Source: Streptomyces sp. 2114.4 (lineage in GTDB: Bacteria; Actinomycetota; Actinomycetes; Streptomycetales; Streptomycetaceae). From it: DNA of 64,000 nt. The position numbers and the translations under genes were made by a program. The DNA lies in contig NZ_FYEY01000001.1 in NCBI RefSeq assembly GCF_900187385.1, positions 2,294,001 to 2,358,000 of the forward strand, given 5' to 3'. The notes beneath the pieces were generated by a model. It ran no database searches. It had not been told where the DNA came from and saw only the letters and a list, made by a program, of their open reading frames with translations. This document shows, one piece after another, positions 24,700 to 31,761 of the stretch (position 1 is its first letter; every line of letters begins with the position of its first letter).

Positions 24700-24790
24700 C
24701 GTCGGCCGGTTCAACCGGCTCGGCCTGCCCGGTCAGCTCGGCCGGCCCGGTCAGCTCGGCCTGCTCGGCCGGCTCAGCTCAGCCGGGCCT
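24700..24790. repeat. GGTCAGCTCGGCC-type short repeats
   Basis: Units of the form CGGTCAGCTCGGCC(TG) and GGCTCGGCC recur several times, filling the gap between the convergent methyltransferase and TipA-like genes and running into the 3' end of the latter. No gene is hidden here. Confidence 0.5.
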
Positions 24791-25538
24791 CGGCGTAGAC
24801 GACCATCGCCTGCTGCTGGTAGACGGCCAGCCCCTCGGCGATCGAGTCGTAGTTCGCCCGCATCTGCGGGTCGTCGACGTAGGTCTGGGCCAGACCCTTG
24901 TAGGCGACCGCGTTCGGGGTCCAGAACCGGCAGACGCCCTGGTAGTGGGCGTGCATCTCGGCTTGCACCGCGGCATCGGCAACCGGCGTGCCGGCCATCA
25001 TGAACTCCGCTATGCGGATCATCTGCGCCGTCACCTCACGCTGCCACCGCTCCTGTTCCTCGGGGGTCATGGCCTCCTTGGCCTGCCGGGCCTGCTCCCA
25101 CTGCTCCGGCCACCGTTCGCGCACCTCGGCCTCGGCCTCGGCGTCCGAGGTCTCGAAGCCCTCGAACAGGTTCTCCGGCCTGTTGATCTTTGCCATCTCG
25201 TTGTCCTTGCCTTCCTCCAGTTCGGCGAGGGTCCGCCCGACCGTGCGGACCAGCGTCTCCAGCCGGTCCCGTTCCTTCAGCAGGCGCCGGTGGTGCTCGC
25301 GCAGTACGGCCACCCGGTCGACCTGGCTGTCCAGAACCGCCTGGATCTCCCGCAGTCCCAGGTCCAGCTCCCGCATCAGCAGAATCTGCTGCAACCGCAG
25401 CAGATCGGCCTCCTCGTAGTAGCGGTGCCCGTTACTGGCGGTCCCCGCAGGGGGCAGCAGACCGATCTCGTCGTAATGCCGCAGTGTCCGGGACGTCACC
25501 CCGGACATCCGGGCCACTTCCGCGATCGACCAGGCCAT
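24774..25538 (-). CDS. MerR family regulator with a TipAS drug-sensing domain
   Basis: A 254-residue protein. The N-terminal MerR helix-turn-helix (WSIAEVARMSGVTSRTLRHYDEIGLLPP, residues 3-30, followed by GHRYYEEADLLRL) and coiled-coil dimerisation helix lead into a C-terminal TipAS-type domain (about residues 110-254) containing MTPEEQERWQREV and YQGVCRFWTPNAVAYKGLA. TipAL of S. lividans binds thiopeptide antibiotics through this domain and activates its own promoter, so autoregulation is likely. ATG at 25538 with GGGGAGG upstream. The resemblance to tipA is strong, but identity as the tipA gene itself is not shown. Confidence 0.88.
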   Translation of the reverse strand: MAWSIAEVARMSGVTSRTLRHYDEIGLLPPAGTASNGHRYYEEADLLRLQQILLMRELDLGLREIQAVLDSQVDRVAVLREHHRRLLKERDRLETLVRTVGRTLAELEEGKDNEMAKINRPENLFEGFETSDAEAEAEVRERWPEQWEQARQAKEAMTPEEQERWQREVTAQMIRIAEFMMAGTPVADAAVQAEMHAHYQGVCRFWTPNAVAYKGLAQTYVDDPQMRANYDSIAEGLAVYQQQAMVVYAEARLS

Positions 25539-25639
25539 TGCCGTGCCTCCCCTCGCCGGGCCGGTCTTTCCGGCCCCACGAATGACCGTAGAAGTTGACG
25601 CGGCGGAAACCGCAAGTCCGAATCGGCACCCCGTCCCGG

Positions 25640-25740
25640 GCACGAGAAACGCACCCCCGCCGTCAGGACCTGTGGGCCACCCCGTCAGGAACGCGGGACA
25701 CACCCCGTCAGGCACCGGAACGCGCCCCGTCAGGCACGAT
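25640..25740. repeat. CCCGTCAGG short repeats upstream of the kinase gene
   Basis: CCCCGTCAGG occurs four to five times at roughly 20-30 base spacing in 25660-25740, ending just before the kinase start. No obvious promoter is seen inside. Confidence 0.45.
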
Positions 25741-25749
25741 GGACGCACC

Positions 25750-26406
25750 ATGGATCCCCGGCTCCTCCTCTCCCGCGCCCGCCGGCTCGCCGCCTCCGCG
25801 ACCCCCGGCCGGCGGCGGCTGCTCGGCATCGCCGGCCCGCCCGGCGCGGGCAAGTCCACTCTCGCCGCCCACCTCGTGGCGGAGCTGGCCGGTCAGGCGG
25901 CGCTCGTCCCGATGGACGGCTTCCATCTCGCCGAGGCGGAGCTGCGCCGCCTGGGCCGTACGGACCGCAAGGGCGCGCCGGACACCTTCGACCCGGCCGG
26001 CTACGCCGCGCTGCTGGCGCGTCTGCGCTCCCCGGAACCGGACACCGCCGTCTACGCCCCGGCGTTCGACCGCCGTATCGAGGAACCGGTGGCCGGCAGC
26101 ATCCCCGTGGCGCCCCACATTCCCCTCATCGTCACCGAGGGCAACTACCTCCTCCTCGACTCCGCCCCGTGGCCGCGGGTCCGGGCATTGCTCGACGAGG
26201 TCTGGTACGTGGAGCTGGAGACCCCGGAACGGATCCGGCGGCTGGTCGGCCGGCACGAGCGGTTCGGACGTCCGCGCGCCGACGCCGAGCGGTTCGTGCA
26301 CACCTCGGACGAGGCCAACGCCCGTGTGGTGGCGGCCACCCGCGACCGCGCCGACCTCGTCATCACCTTCGCACCCGAAGAGGCCCCACCTCCACCGAGC
26401 GCATGA
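25750..26406 (+). CDS. Nucleoside/nucleotide kinase family protein
   Basis: A 218-residue P-loop kinase of the uridine kinase/PanK-like group. The Walker A is GIAGPPGAGKSTLAAHLV (about residues 25-42). VPMDGFHLAEAELRRLGR, with the DxFH motif that binds the sugar or pantothenate hydroxyl, comes next. YAPAFDRRIEEPVAGS and IVTEGNYLLLD (Walker-B-like) follow. These are typical of the YggC/FrcK-like kinases. The substrate, a sugar or nucleoside, cannot be decided. ATG at 25750. The 3' end overlaps a convergent gene by 44 bases. Confidence 0.84.
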   Translation: MDPRLLLSRARRLAASATPGRRRLLGIAGPPGAGKSTLAAHLVAELAGQAALVPMDGFHLAEAELRRLGRTDRKGAPDTFDPAGYAALLARLRSPEPDTAVYAPAFDRRIEEPVAGSIPVAPHIPLIVTEGNYLLLDSAPWPRVRALLDEVWYVELETPERIRRLVGRHERFGRPRADAERFVHTSDEANARVVAATRDRADLVITFAPEEAPPPPSA

Positions 26407-26788
26407 CCCCGCTCCCCCACCGCCGCCGGTCGGCGAGCAGCCCGGCCACCGACAGCGCACCCCACCCGACGGACACCGCCACCGCCGACAGCTTCCGGCC
26501 GCGCCCCGGCAGCGTCGCACCGAGCAGGACGGCGTCCCCGAAGTCCGCCGCGATCCGCACATACGCGGCGGTACGCAGAGCCGGCCCTTCCGGAGCCAGC
26601 GTCATCGCCAGCCCGCTCACCGCGTCCCGCCAGGCCAGCGGACGCAGTGCGGTACGAGTCGCCGGCCCGGTCCGCCCTCGGGCGTCGGCCAGCCCGGAGG
26701 GCCGGGCCAGCAGATCGGGCAGCGCCGCCACCGCCACTCCGTACACGGCCGTGGCCACCCCGACCGCACGCAACAAACCGACCTTCAT
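26363..26788 (-). CDS. Small membrane protein of unknown function
   Basis: 141 residues with about four hydrophobic segments: residues 3-24 (RAVGVATAVYGVAVAALPDLL), 55-70, 74-90 and 104-120. No family recognised; it looks like the small DUF-type membrane proteins common in Streptomyces. ATG at 26788, with the purine-rich AAGGGGACGG upstream; an extension to 26863 is not supported. It converges with the kinase gene and the two share their last 44 bases. Confidence 0.65.
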   Translation of the reverse strand: MKVGLLRAVGVATAVYGVAVAALPDLLARPSGLADARGRTGPATRTALRPLAWRDAVSGLAMTLAPEGPALRTAAYVRIAADFGDAVLLGATLPGRGRKLSAVAVSVGWGALSVAGLLADRRRWGSGVMRSVEVGPLRVRR

Positions 26789-26927
26789 CCACCGTCCCCT
26801 TCTCTTTCTCTCGTCGCTTCTCGGCGACTGCTCCCGTCGACCGGCCGCACGAGCCCCTGTCACCCCCGCTGCCTTCTCCCCTTCCCTTCCTTTCCCTTTC
26901 TTTCCGCGAAGGCCCCCTTCCCAAACG

Positions 26928-26953
26928 ACATCAGTGATGTCATCATGACATCA
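26928..26953. promoter_or_regulatory. Overlapping palindromes, MarR operator
   Basis: TGATGTCATCATGACATCA (26935-26953) is a perfect palindrome, and ACATCAGTGATGT (26928-26940) is another that overlaps it. The first A of the MarR start codon lies in the palindrome. MarR proteins bind such dyads next to their own genes, so this is the likely autoregulatory operator of the MarR/hydrolase pair. Confidence 0.75.
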
Positions 26954-27564
26954 TGAGTGTCAGTGAGAAGCCTGCGGGAGACGCGAAAGACGCCGACGGC
27001 GGAGAGCCGTCGCCCACCGAAGACCTGCTGTACGGCGTCCTCCGCCGCCTGTGGCCGCTGCATCGCACGGTCGCCCGCGCGGTGGAACACGAGCTGGCGG
27101 GCACGGGCATGACCGCCGGCGAGCACGCGCTGCTGGACGCGCTGCGCGCCGAAGGCCCGTGCACCGTGCCGCAGTTGGCGCGCGGGATGGGGCTCGACCG
27201 GCAGCCGGTGCAGCGCTGGGTGAACCACGCCATGGAGCTGGGCCTGGTCGTGACCGCCCCGAACCCCGCACACCGCCGCTCGTCCCTGATCCGGCTCACC
27301 GACGACGGCACGGAGGCGATACGCGGCGTCCGGGAATCCGAGGCGGCCGAACTGCGGCAGCGACTGACCGACCTGTCCGCCGAGGACGTCCGTACGACGC
27401 TGCACGTCCTGGACCGACTCGGAGAGGAGTTCCGGCAGCTGGCGGACGGCTCACGCGTGACACCGGAGAAAACCGGCAGTTGCGGCAGCAGCGGCAAGAG
27501 CGACGACAATGGCATCACGCCCACCTCATCGCATCCGGTACACAAAGGACGGCCCGCAAGATGA
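26953..27564 (+). CDS. MarR family transcriptional regulator
   Basis: A 203-residue winged-helix regulator. The domain has LYGVLRRLWPLHRTVARAVEHELA (helix 1, about residues 25-48), MTAGEHALLDALRAEGPCTVPQLARGMGLDRQPVQRWVNHAMELGLV (recognition region about 52-100) and the beta-wing RRSSLIRLTDDG. The C-terminal 45 residues are disordered. It overlaps the hydrolase gene by ATGA, so the two are co-translated. The start is placed at 26953; with the palindrome occupying the usual ribosome-binding position, translation may be leaderless. Confidence 0.87.
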   Translation: MSVSEKPAGDAKDADGGEPSPTEDLLYGVLRRLWPLHRTVARAVEHELAGTGMTAGEHALLDALRAEGPCTVPQLARGMGLDRQPVQRWVNHAMELGLVVTAPNPAHRRSSLIRLTDDGTEAIRGVRESEAAELRQRLTDLSAEDVRTTLHVLDRLGEEFRQLADGSRVTPEKTGSCGSSGKSDDNGITPTSSHPVHKGRPAR

Positions 27565-28409
27565 CCCGAGGAATCACCGACTGGTCCGAGATCGACAACG
27601 GGCTCGTGCCGGTCGACGACGGTGAGCTGTTCTACGAAACGGCCGGCTCGGGCCCCGCGGTGGTGCTGCTCCACGGCGGCATGCTCGACCAGCACATGTG
27701 GGACGAGCAGTTCGCCTGGCTGGTGAACTCCGGCCTGCGCGCGATCCGTTATGACTTCCGCGGCCACGGCCTGTCCTCCACCGTCACCGGGGACTACGCG
27801 AACCACGACGACCTCTGCGCCCTGCTCGACGCCCTCGATGTTCCCGACGCCGTCCTCGTCGGCCTCTCCCATGGCGCGCGGGTCGCGCTCGACACGGCCA
27901 TAGCCCGCCCTGAGCGGGTGACGGCCCTCGCGCTCGCCTCCCCCGGCATCAGCGGCCGCGCCTTCACCGACCCCTTCCTCCTGGAACACATCAAGGCGCA
28001 GGTGGCGGCGATCGGCGCACCGGACGGCGCGGAACGCTATGTCGAGCACTTCCTGCGGATGTGGGTGGACGGACCGCACCGCGAGCCCTTTGCGGTGCAC
28101 CCGGGATTCCGTGCGCGGATGCGCGCCTCGGCCGAGGCCAATGTGGAGGTCCATGCCGAGGGTACGGGTGCCGGTATGCCCCTGGAAGCCGGTGCCGCCG
28201 ACCGCCTGGGCGAGATACGGGTGCCCACCGTCGTGTTCGACGGCGACCTCGACAGCAGGGACATCTCCGCCAATGCCCATGCGATCACGCTGACCGTTCC
28301 CGGCGCCCGACGAGTCCGGATACCGGGCGCGGCGCATATGGTCAATCTGGAGAACACCGCACTCTTCGACCACGAACTCCACGCCTTCCTCTCCTCCCTG
28401 GACTACTGA
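27561..28409 (+). CDS. Alpha/beta hydrolase
   Basis: A 282-residue alpha/beta hydrolase. GPAVVLLHGGMLD (oxyanion region, about residues 31-43), YDFRGHGLSS (about 65-74), and nucleophile elbow LVGLSHG with Ser at about 103 are visible. Catalytic Asp is likely in FDGDLD and His in AAHMVN near the C-terminus. The enzyme is probably a lactonase, esterase or C-C hydrolase; the substrate is unknown. It is translationally coupled to the MarR gene, so its expression should respond to the ligand of that regulator. Confidence 0.88.
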   Translation: MTRGITDWSEIDNGLVPVDDGELFYETAGSGPAVVLLHGGMLDQHMWDEQFAWLVNSGLRAIRYDFRGHGLSSTVTGDYANHDDLCALLDALDVPDAVLVGLSHGARVALDTAIARPERVTALALASPGISGRAFTDPFLLEHIKAQVAAIGAPDGAERYVEHFLRMWVDGPHREPFAVHPGFRARMRASAEANVEVHAEGTGAGMPLEAGAADRLGEIRVPTVVFDGDLDSRDISANAHAITLTVPGARRVRIPGAAHMVNLENTALFDHELHAFLSSLDY

Positions 28410-28424
28410 GGGCTATTGAGGGCC

Positions 28425-28500
28425 GCTGTGAACCACTGGGGACCAACTGGGGACCACTGGGGACCACTGCGGCCTGCTGAGGACTGCTGAAGGACTGCCG
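28425..28500. repeat. ACTGGGGACC tandem repeats
   Basis: The unit (A)ACTGGGGACCA is repeated three times in 28434-28470, followed by GCGGCCTGCTGAGGACTGCTGAAGG, another degenerate tandem. It lies between the hydrolase gene and the cobalamin riboswitch. Confidence 0.5.
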
Positions 28501-28601
28501 CGGTCTACTGCGCCGCCGCGGACCACGGCCCCCGCCCCCGGGGCCGCCGGCACAAAAGGCGACCGGGGCCGCAGCGACCACCCCTTGGCAGCTAGAGTGA
28601 C

Positions 28602-28792
28602 CGGGCCGTGGTGTTCGGGAAGCCGGTGACGGACCTTGGGGTCCCAGGCCGGAGCGGCCCTCGCCACTGTGATCGGGGAGTTTCCGCCCCTTCCGCAGGC
28701 GCACGGTGCGCCTGCGGCGCCACTGACCGCGACCCGCGGCCGGGAAGGCGGGGCGGGCGCGTGCACCCGTAAGCCAGGAGACCGGCCACGGC
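28602..28792 (+). promoter_or_regulatory. Cobalamin (B12) riboswitch
   Basis: The leader has, in order, the GGTGTTCGGGAAGCCGGTG opening, a GC-rich stem, the conserved GCCACTG (in CGGCGCCACTGACCGC), the GGGAAGGCGG segment and the B12 box AAGCCAGGAGACCGGCC (28771-28787). This is the standard order of the cobalamin riboswitch. It precedes the NicT transporter gene, so high cobalamin should reduce import of cobalt or nickel. Ends are approximate. Confidence 0.92.
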
Positions 28793-28835
28793 ATCTCACG
28801 AAGTGATCCACGAGGTGCTGGAGCGTGACCGCCGG

Positions 28836-30008
28836 ATGGCCCTGTCCACCGATACCCCGACCACCCCTGCCTCCGCGGCGTTCCGCTGGCGCCGGCAGGA
28901 CACCGTCCGCACCGCGGGCCTGATGGCCGTCATAGCCGGCCTCCACGTCATCGCCTTCGGCGTGCTCTTCCTGCTCGTGGTGCCGTACCACTACGCCGTG
29001 GGCAGCCAGGTCTTCGGCGTGGGCCTCGGCGTCACCGCCTACACCCTCGGGATGCGGCACGCCTTCGACGCCGACCACATCGCCGCCATCGACAACACCA
29101 CCCGCAAGCTGATGGCCGACGGCAAGCGGCCGGTCTCGGTCGGCTTCTGGTTCGCCCTGGGCCACTCCAGCGTGGTCGTCGTGATGGCGGCCCTGGTGGC
29201 GGGCGGCGCCCAGCTCGCCGGCGCTCTGCTCAACAACGAGTCCCGTACGCACCAGATCCTCGGCACGATCGGCACCACGATCTCGGGGAGCTTCCTCTAC
29301 CTCATCGCCGCCCTCAACCTGATCGCGCTGGCCGGGATCTGGCGGGTCTTCCGCGGTATGCGCAACGGCCACTACGACGAGGCCGAGCTGGAGCAGCGCC
29401 TCGACTCGCGCGGCTTCATGAACCGCTTCCTGGGGCGGTTCACCCGCTCGATCTCCCGTCCCGGCCAGATGTTCCCGCTCGGCTTCCTCTTCGGGCTCGG
29501 CTTCGACACCGCGACCGAAGTGACGCTGATGGTGATGGCGGGCAGCGGCGCCGCGGCCGGCCTGCCCTGGTACGCCGTGCTGTGCCTGCCGCTGCTCTTC
29601 GCCGCCGGCATGAGCCTCTTCGACACCCTCGACGGCACCTTCATGAACTTCGCCTACCAGTGGGCGTTCTCCAACCCGGTGCGCAAGGTCTACTACAACC
29701 TCACCATCACCGGACTGTCGATCGCCGTCGCCTTCTTCATCGGCACGATCGAGCTGGTGACCGTGCTGCACGAGAAACTTGCCCTCAACGACCCGCTGAC
29801 CGGCTGGATTTCCGGCCTCGACCTCGACAATGTCGGCTTCCTCATCGTCGGCCTGTTCGTGGTGGTGTGGGCCGCTGCACTGGCGTACTGGCGACTGGCC
29901 GGCGTCGAAAAGCGCTGGGCGGAGCGGGCAGAACGGGCAGAGCGGTCAGAGCGAACCCGGCCGACGGAGCAGGCGGACTCGGCCGAGCCTGCCACGCCAA
30001 ACTCCTGA
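28836..30008 (+). CDS. nicT: NicT-family nickel/cobalt transporter
   Basis: A 390-residue, eight-helix secondary transporter of the HoxN/NixA/NicT family. Helix 2 holds the metal-binding signature RHAFDADHIAAIDN, helix 3 FALGHSSVVVVM, and the later motifs LGFDTATEVTL and GMSLFDTLDG are all present. These histidines and acidic residues carry Ni2+ or Co2+. The upstream cobalamin riboswitch points to cobalt as the physiological substrate. Two starts are possible, GTG at 28803 and ATG at 28836; the second is used here. The C-terminal 30 residues are a charged Glu/Arg-rich tail. Confidence 0.9.
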   Translation: MALSTDTPTTPASAAFRWRRQDTVRTAGLMAVIAGLHVIAFGVLFLLVVPYHYAVGSQVFGVGLGVTAYTLGMRHAFDADHIAAIDNTTRKLMADGKRPVSVGFWFALGHSSVVVVMAALVAGGAQLAGALLNNESRTHQILGTIGTTISGSFLYLIAALNLIALAGIWRVFRGMRNGHYDEAELEQRLDSRGFMNRFLGRFTRSISRPGQMFPLGFLFGLGFDTATEVTLMVMAGSGAAAGLPWYAVLCLPLLFAAGMSLFDTLDGTFMNFAYQWAFSNPVRKVYYNLTITGLSIAVAFFIGTIELVTVLHEKLALNDPLTGWISGLDLDNVGFLIVGLFVVVWAAALAYWRLAGVEKRWAERAERAERSERTRPTEQADSAEPATPNS

Positions 30009-30038
30009 GGCGCGTGGGCTCCATGCCCCGCAGACGTC

Positions 30039-30062
30039 CCCGGCGCCCGTAGTGGCGCCGGG
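30039..30062 (+). terminator. 9-bp GC stem terminator after nicT
   Basis: CCCGGCGCC (30039-30047) and GGCGCCGGG (30054-30062) pair perfectly around a 6-base loop, 30 bases after the nicT stop. Confidence 0.65.
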
Positions 30063-30283
30063 ACACCGCCACCCCTTCAGGTGGCCGAACCGGCCGCCGC
30101 CACGTCAACTCTCAGCAGCGACCGTCACATTCCCCGTCCACCTGATCCGACAGCGCACCGCCTTGATCCGGCAACTCGCTGATACGGAGGTAGAGAGACG
30201 CAGCACACAGGCCCGCCCTCACGAGGGCCCCCTGTGGCTGCCACCAGCTCGATTAGGGTGGCCGCACAGGGGGAGGAAAAATC

Positions 30284-30826
30284 ATGAATCTGTCGTTCGA
30301 GCCACCACCGCCGTACGACCTGGGGCCGGATCCGGACCTCGGCATGTGGCTGACGGAATGGGCCGAGTACGCGGACCGGATCGTTCACCTGGGGCCGGAC
30401 GACGGCCGAAGCCACGGACAGCTGTGCTGGGACACCCTGGCACCCACCGCACTGCTCGCACCGCACTGCGGGCACTGCAAGCACGGACATGGCGGCCCAC
30501 GAAACCCGCAGAAGATGGAATCCGCCCTGGGCATCCGGATCCCCCCGGACGAGCTGTCGCCCTGGATATCCGCCACGCTCATCCGCAGTCTCGTCTACTG
30601 GAGCGACGGCGGCCCGATGCGCCCCGTGGCCGACGCCCTCGCCAACGGACTGATCACGTTGCTCGGTCCGGACGCAGACTGGCGCGCCAACGGCTACGCC
30701 GCGTACCGGGAGGCCCGACAGCCCAGATACTCCTGGGCTTCGGTCACCGAGGCCACCTTCGACGCGGCCGTGGTCGGCATCGGCAACGGCCATGCCGTGG
30801 TCATCGTCGCCACCGGCGAGGACTAG
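30284..30826 (+). CDS. Hypothetical protein
   Basis: A 180-residue soluble protein; no family recognised. It is rich in Trp and Pro at the start (PPPPYDLGPDPDLGMWLTEWA) and contains HCGHCKHGHGG (about residues 65-75), a dense Cys/His cluster that may bind a metal. The ending is AAVVGIGNGHAVVIVATGED. A clear GGGGGAGGAAAAATC ribosome binding site sits before the ATG at 30284. It is followed by a hairpin (30864-30880). The function may be related to small metal-dependent or immunity-type proteins, but nothing here proves it. Confidence 0.6.
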   Translation: MNLSFEPPPPYDLGPDPDLGMWLTEWAEYADRIVHLGPDDGRSHGQLCWDTLAPTALLAPHCGHCKHGHGGPRNPQKMESALGIRIPPDELSPWISATLIRSLVYWSDGGPMRPVADALANGLITLLGPDADWRANGYAAYREARQPRYSWASVTEATFDAAVVGIGNGHAVVIVATGED

Positions 30827-31131
30827 GAAGGACTGCTGAGGGGCGCGCTTTTCGGATCCTCCCCCGCCTGCCGCAGGCGGATTGCTGGACGGGCAGCGAA
30901 AGGAGCGCCCCCGTCGGCGCGCTCGTGGCGTCGTCGGCGGCAGTCGGCCAGGACCCAAGCACCTGCACGGACTTGCCGCCCTCAGCCATGCAGTCTCCAA
31001 CCCGCCTGCAATGCGCCCAAGTTCGCAGCGCTCTCCTGGTCAGGAGCGCCAAAATGGTGCTGCGGCAAGGTAGTTGGTAAGGGGTGGGCCGTGGTGTCGC
31101 ACTTCGAATCCTTCGAGTAAAAGGACACGTC
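30827..31131. other. Gene-free interval with a terminator hairpin
   Basis: CCGCCTGC (30864-30871) pairs with GCAGGCGG (30873-30880), a likely terminator for the hypothetical gene just upstream. The rest has no supported gene. The ribosome binding site of the next small gene (AAAAGGA) starts at about 31119. Confidence 0.45.
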
Positions 31132-31320
31132 GTGCCCACTCCTGGTGTGTTGAGGATCTTTCTCCCTGCGCTCTCGCTCCTGCCCCTGCTGCTGTTCGTC
31201 TTGCTGTCGGCGCCGGCGTGGATTTGCTGGCCCTTCATGCCGGAACGGAAGCAGAGGGTCATGATCGAGGTATTGCAGAAGTTGATCGACTGGACGCGCG
31301 CCTGCGCCAAGGGTCGATAG
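31132..31320 (+). CDS. Small single-pass membrane protein
   Basis: 62 residues from a GTG that follows AAAAGGA at 6-base spacing, an unusually good ribosome binding site for this region. One long hydrophobic segment (LPALSLLPLLLFVLLSAPAWICWPF, about residues 10-34) is followed by a basic C-terminal tail. A perfect 34-base palindrome directly after the stop ends the transcript. It looks real despite its size; no family recognised. Confidence 0.6.
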   Translation: MPTPGVLRIFLPALSLLPLLLFVLLSAPAWICWPFMPERKQRVMIEVLQKLIDWTRACAKGR

Positions 31321-31336
31321 CCGCCGGAGAAAGCGA

Positions 31337-31370
31337 GGAGGCGGGTGGCTGCATGCAGCCACCCGCCTCC
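31337..31370 (+). terminator. 34-base perfect palindrome terminator
   Basis: GGAGGCGGGTGGCTGCA (31337-31353) and its exact complement TGCAGCCACCCGCCTCC (31354-31370) form a 17-bp perfect inverted repeat with no spacer, 16 bases after the small membrane protein. Very strong terminator or attenuator. Confidence 0.8.
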
Positions 31371-31495
31371 GTTCACATGCACCAAGCTCCCGCGGCATGA
31401 TCCCTTCGCAAGATCACTGACAGCCGCCCGTCTCCGGCGGCCTGATCTCGCCGAGGGGTACCGGCCACGGTGTACTGCATGTGCACCGCAAGGCG

Positions 31496-31529
31496 GAGGG
31501 CCCTCGGCGTGTCGACGCAAAGGGCCCTC
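31496..31529 (-). terminator. Hairpin downstream of tRNA-Val
   Basis: GAGGGCCCT (31496-31504) and AGGGCCCTC (31521-31529) are inverted repeats around 16 bases, about 20 bases after the tRNA on the minus strand, likely its terminator. Confidence 0.55.
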
Positions 31530-31547
31530 TGACCTGCTATTTCTCTG

Positions 31548-31619
31548 TGGGCACAACAGGATTTGAACCTGTGACATCTGCTTTGTAAGAGCAGCGCTCT
31601 ACCGCTGAGCTATGCGCCC
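31548..31619 (-). tRNA. tRNA-Val(UAC)
   Basis: 72 nt on the minus strand. Acceptor GGGCGCA pairs with TGTGCCC, the D-arm AGCTCAGCGGTAGAGC is normal, the anticodon stem-loop CTGCT-CTTACAA-AGCAG gives anticodon UAC (valine, GUA codon), and the T-arm CAGGTTCAAATCCTG is perfect. The discriminator A follows the acceptor at 31548, and no CCA is encoded after it. No integrase is next to it, so it does not look like an integration site here. Confidence 0.96.
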
Positions 31620-31761
31620 TGGTCGAGCCGACAGACTACCTTGCCTTCGGGGCTGAACGGCAAACCCGTACGCGAAGTCCGAACTTACCGGCCGGTGTGT
31701 TCGTTTCCGGTGAGTGGGAGAATGATATTCGGTCCTGGGGCGATCCGATCGGGAGAGGGAA

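Noticed and set aside
25560..25600. MerR-type dyad between -35 and -10 of the TipA-like gene
   Set aside because: Only an imperfect TTGACGCGG/CCGCAA pair is visible; too weak to report as an operator.
31548..31619. tRNA-Val as an attachment site for a mobile element
   Set aside because: No duplicated tRNA end and no integrase nearby; flanking genes look native.
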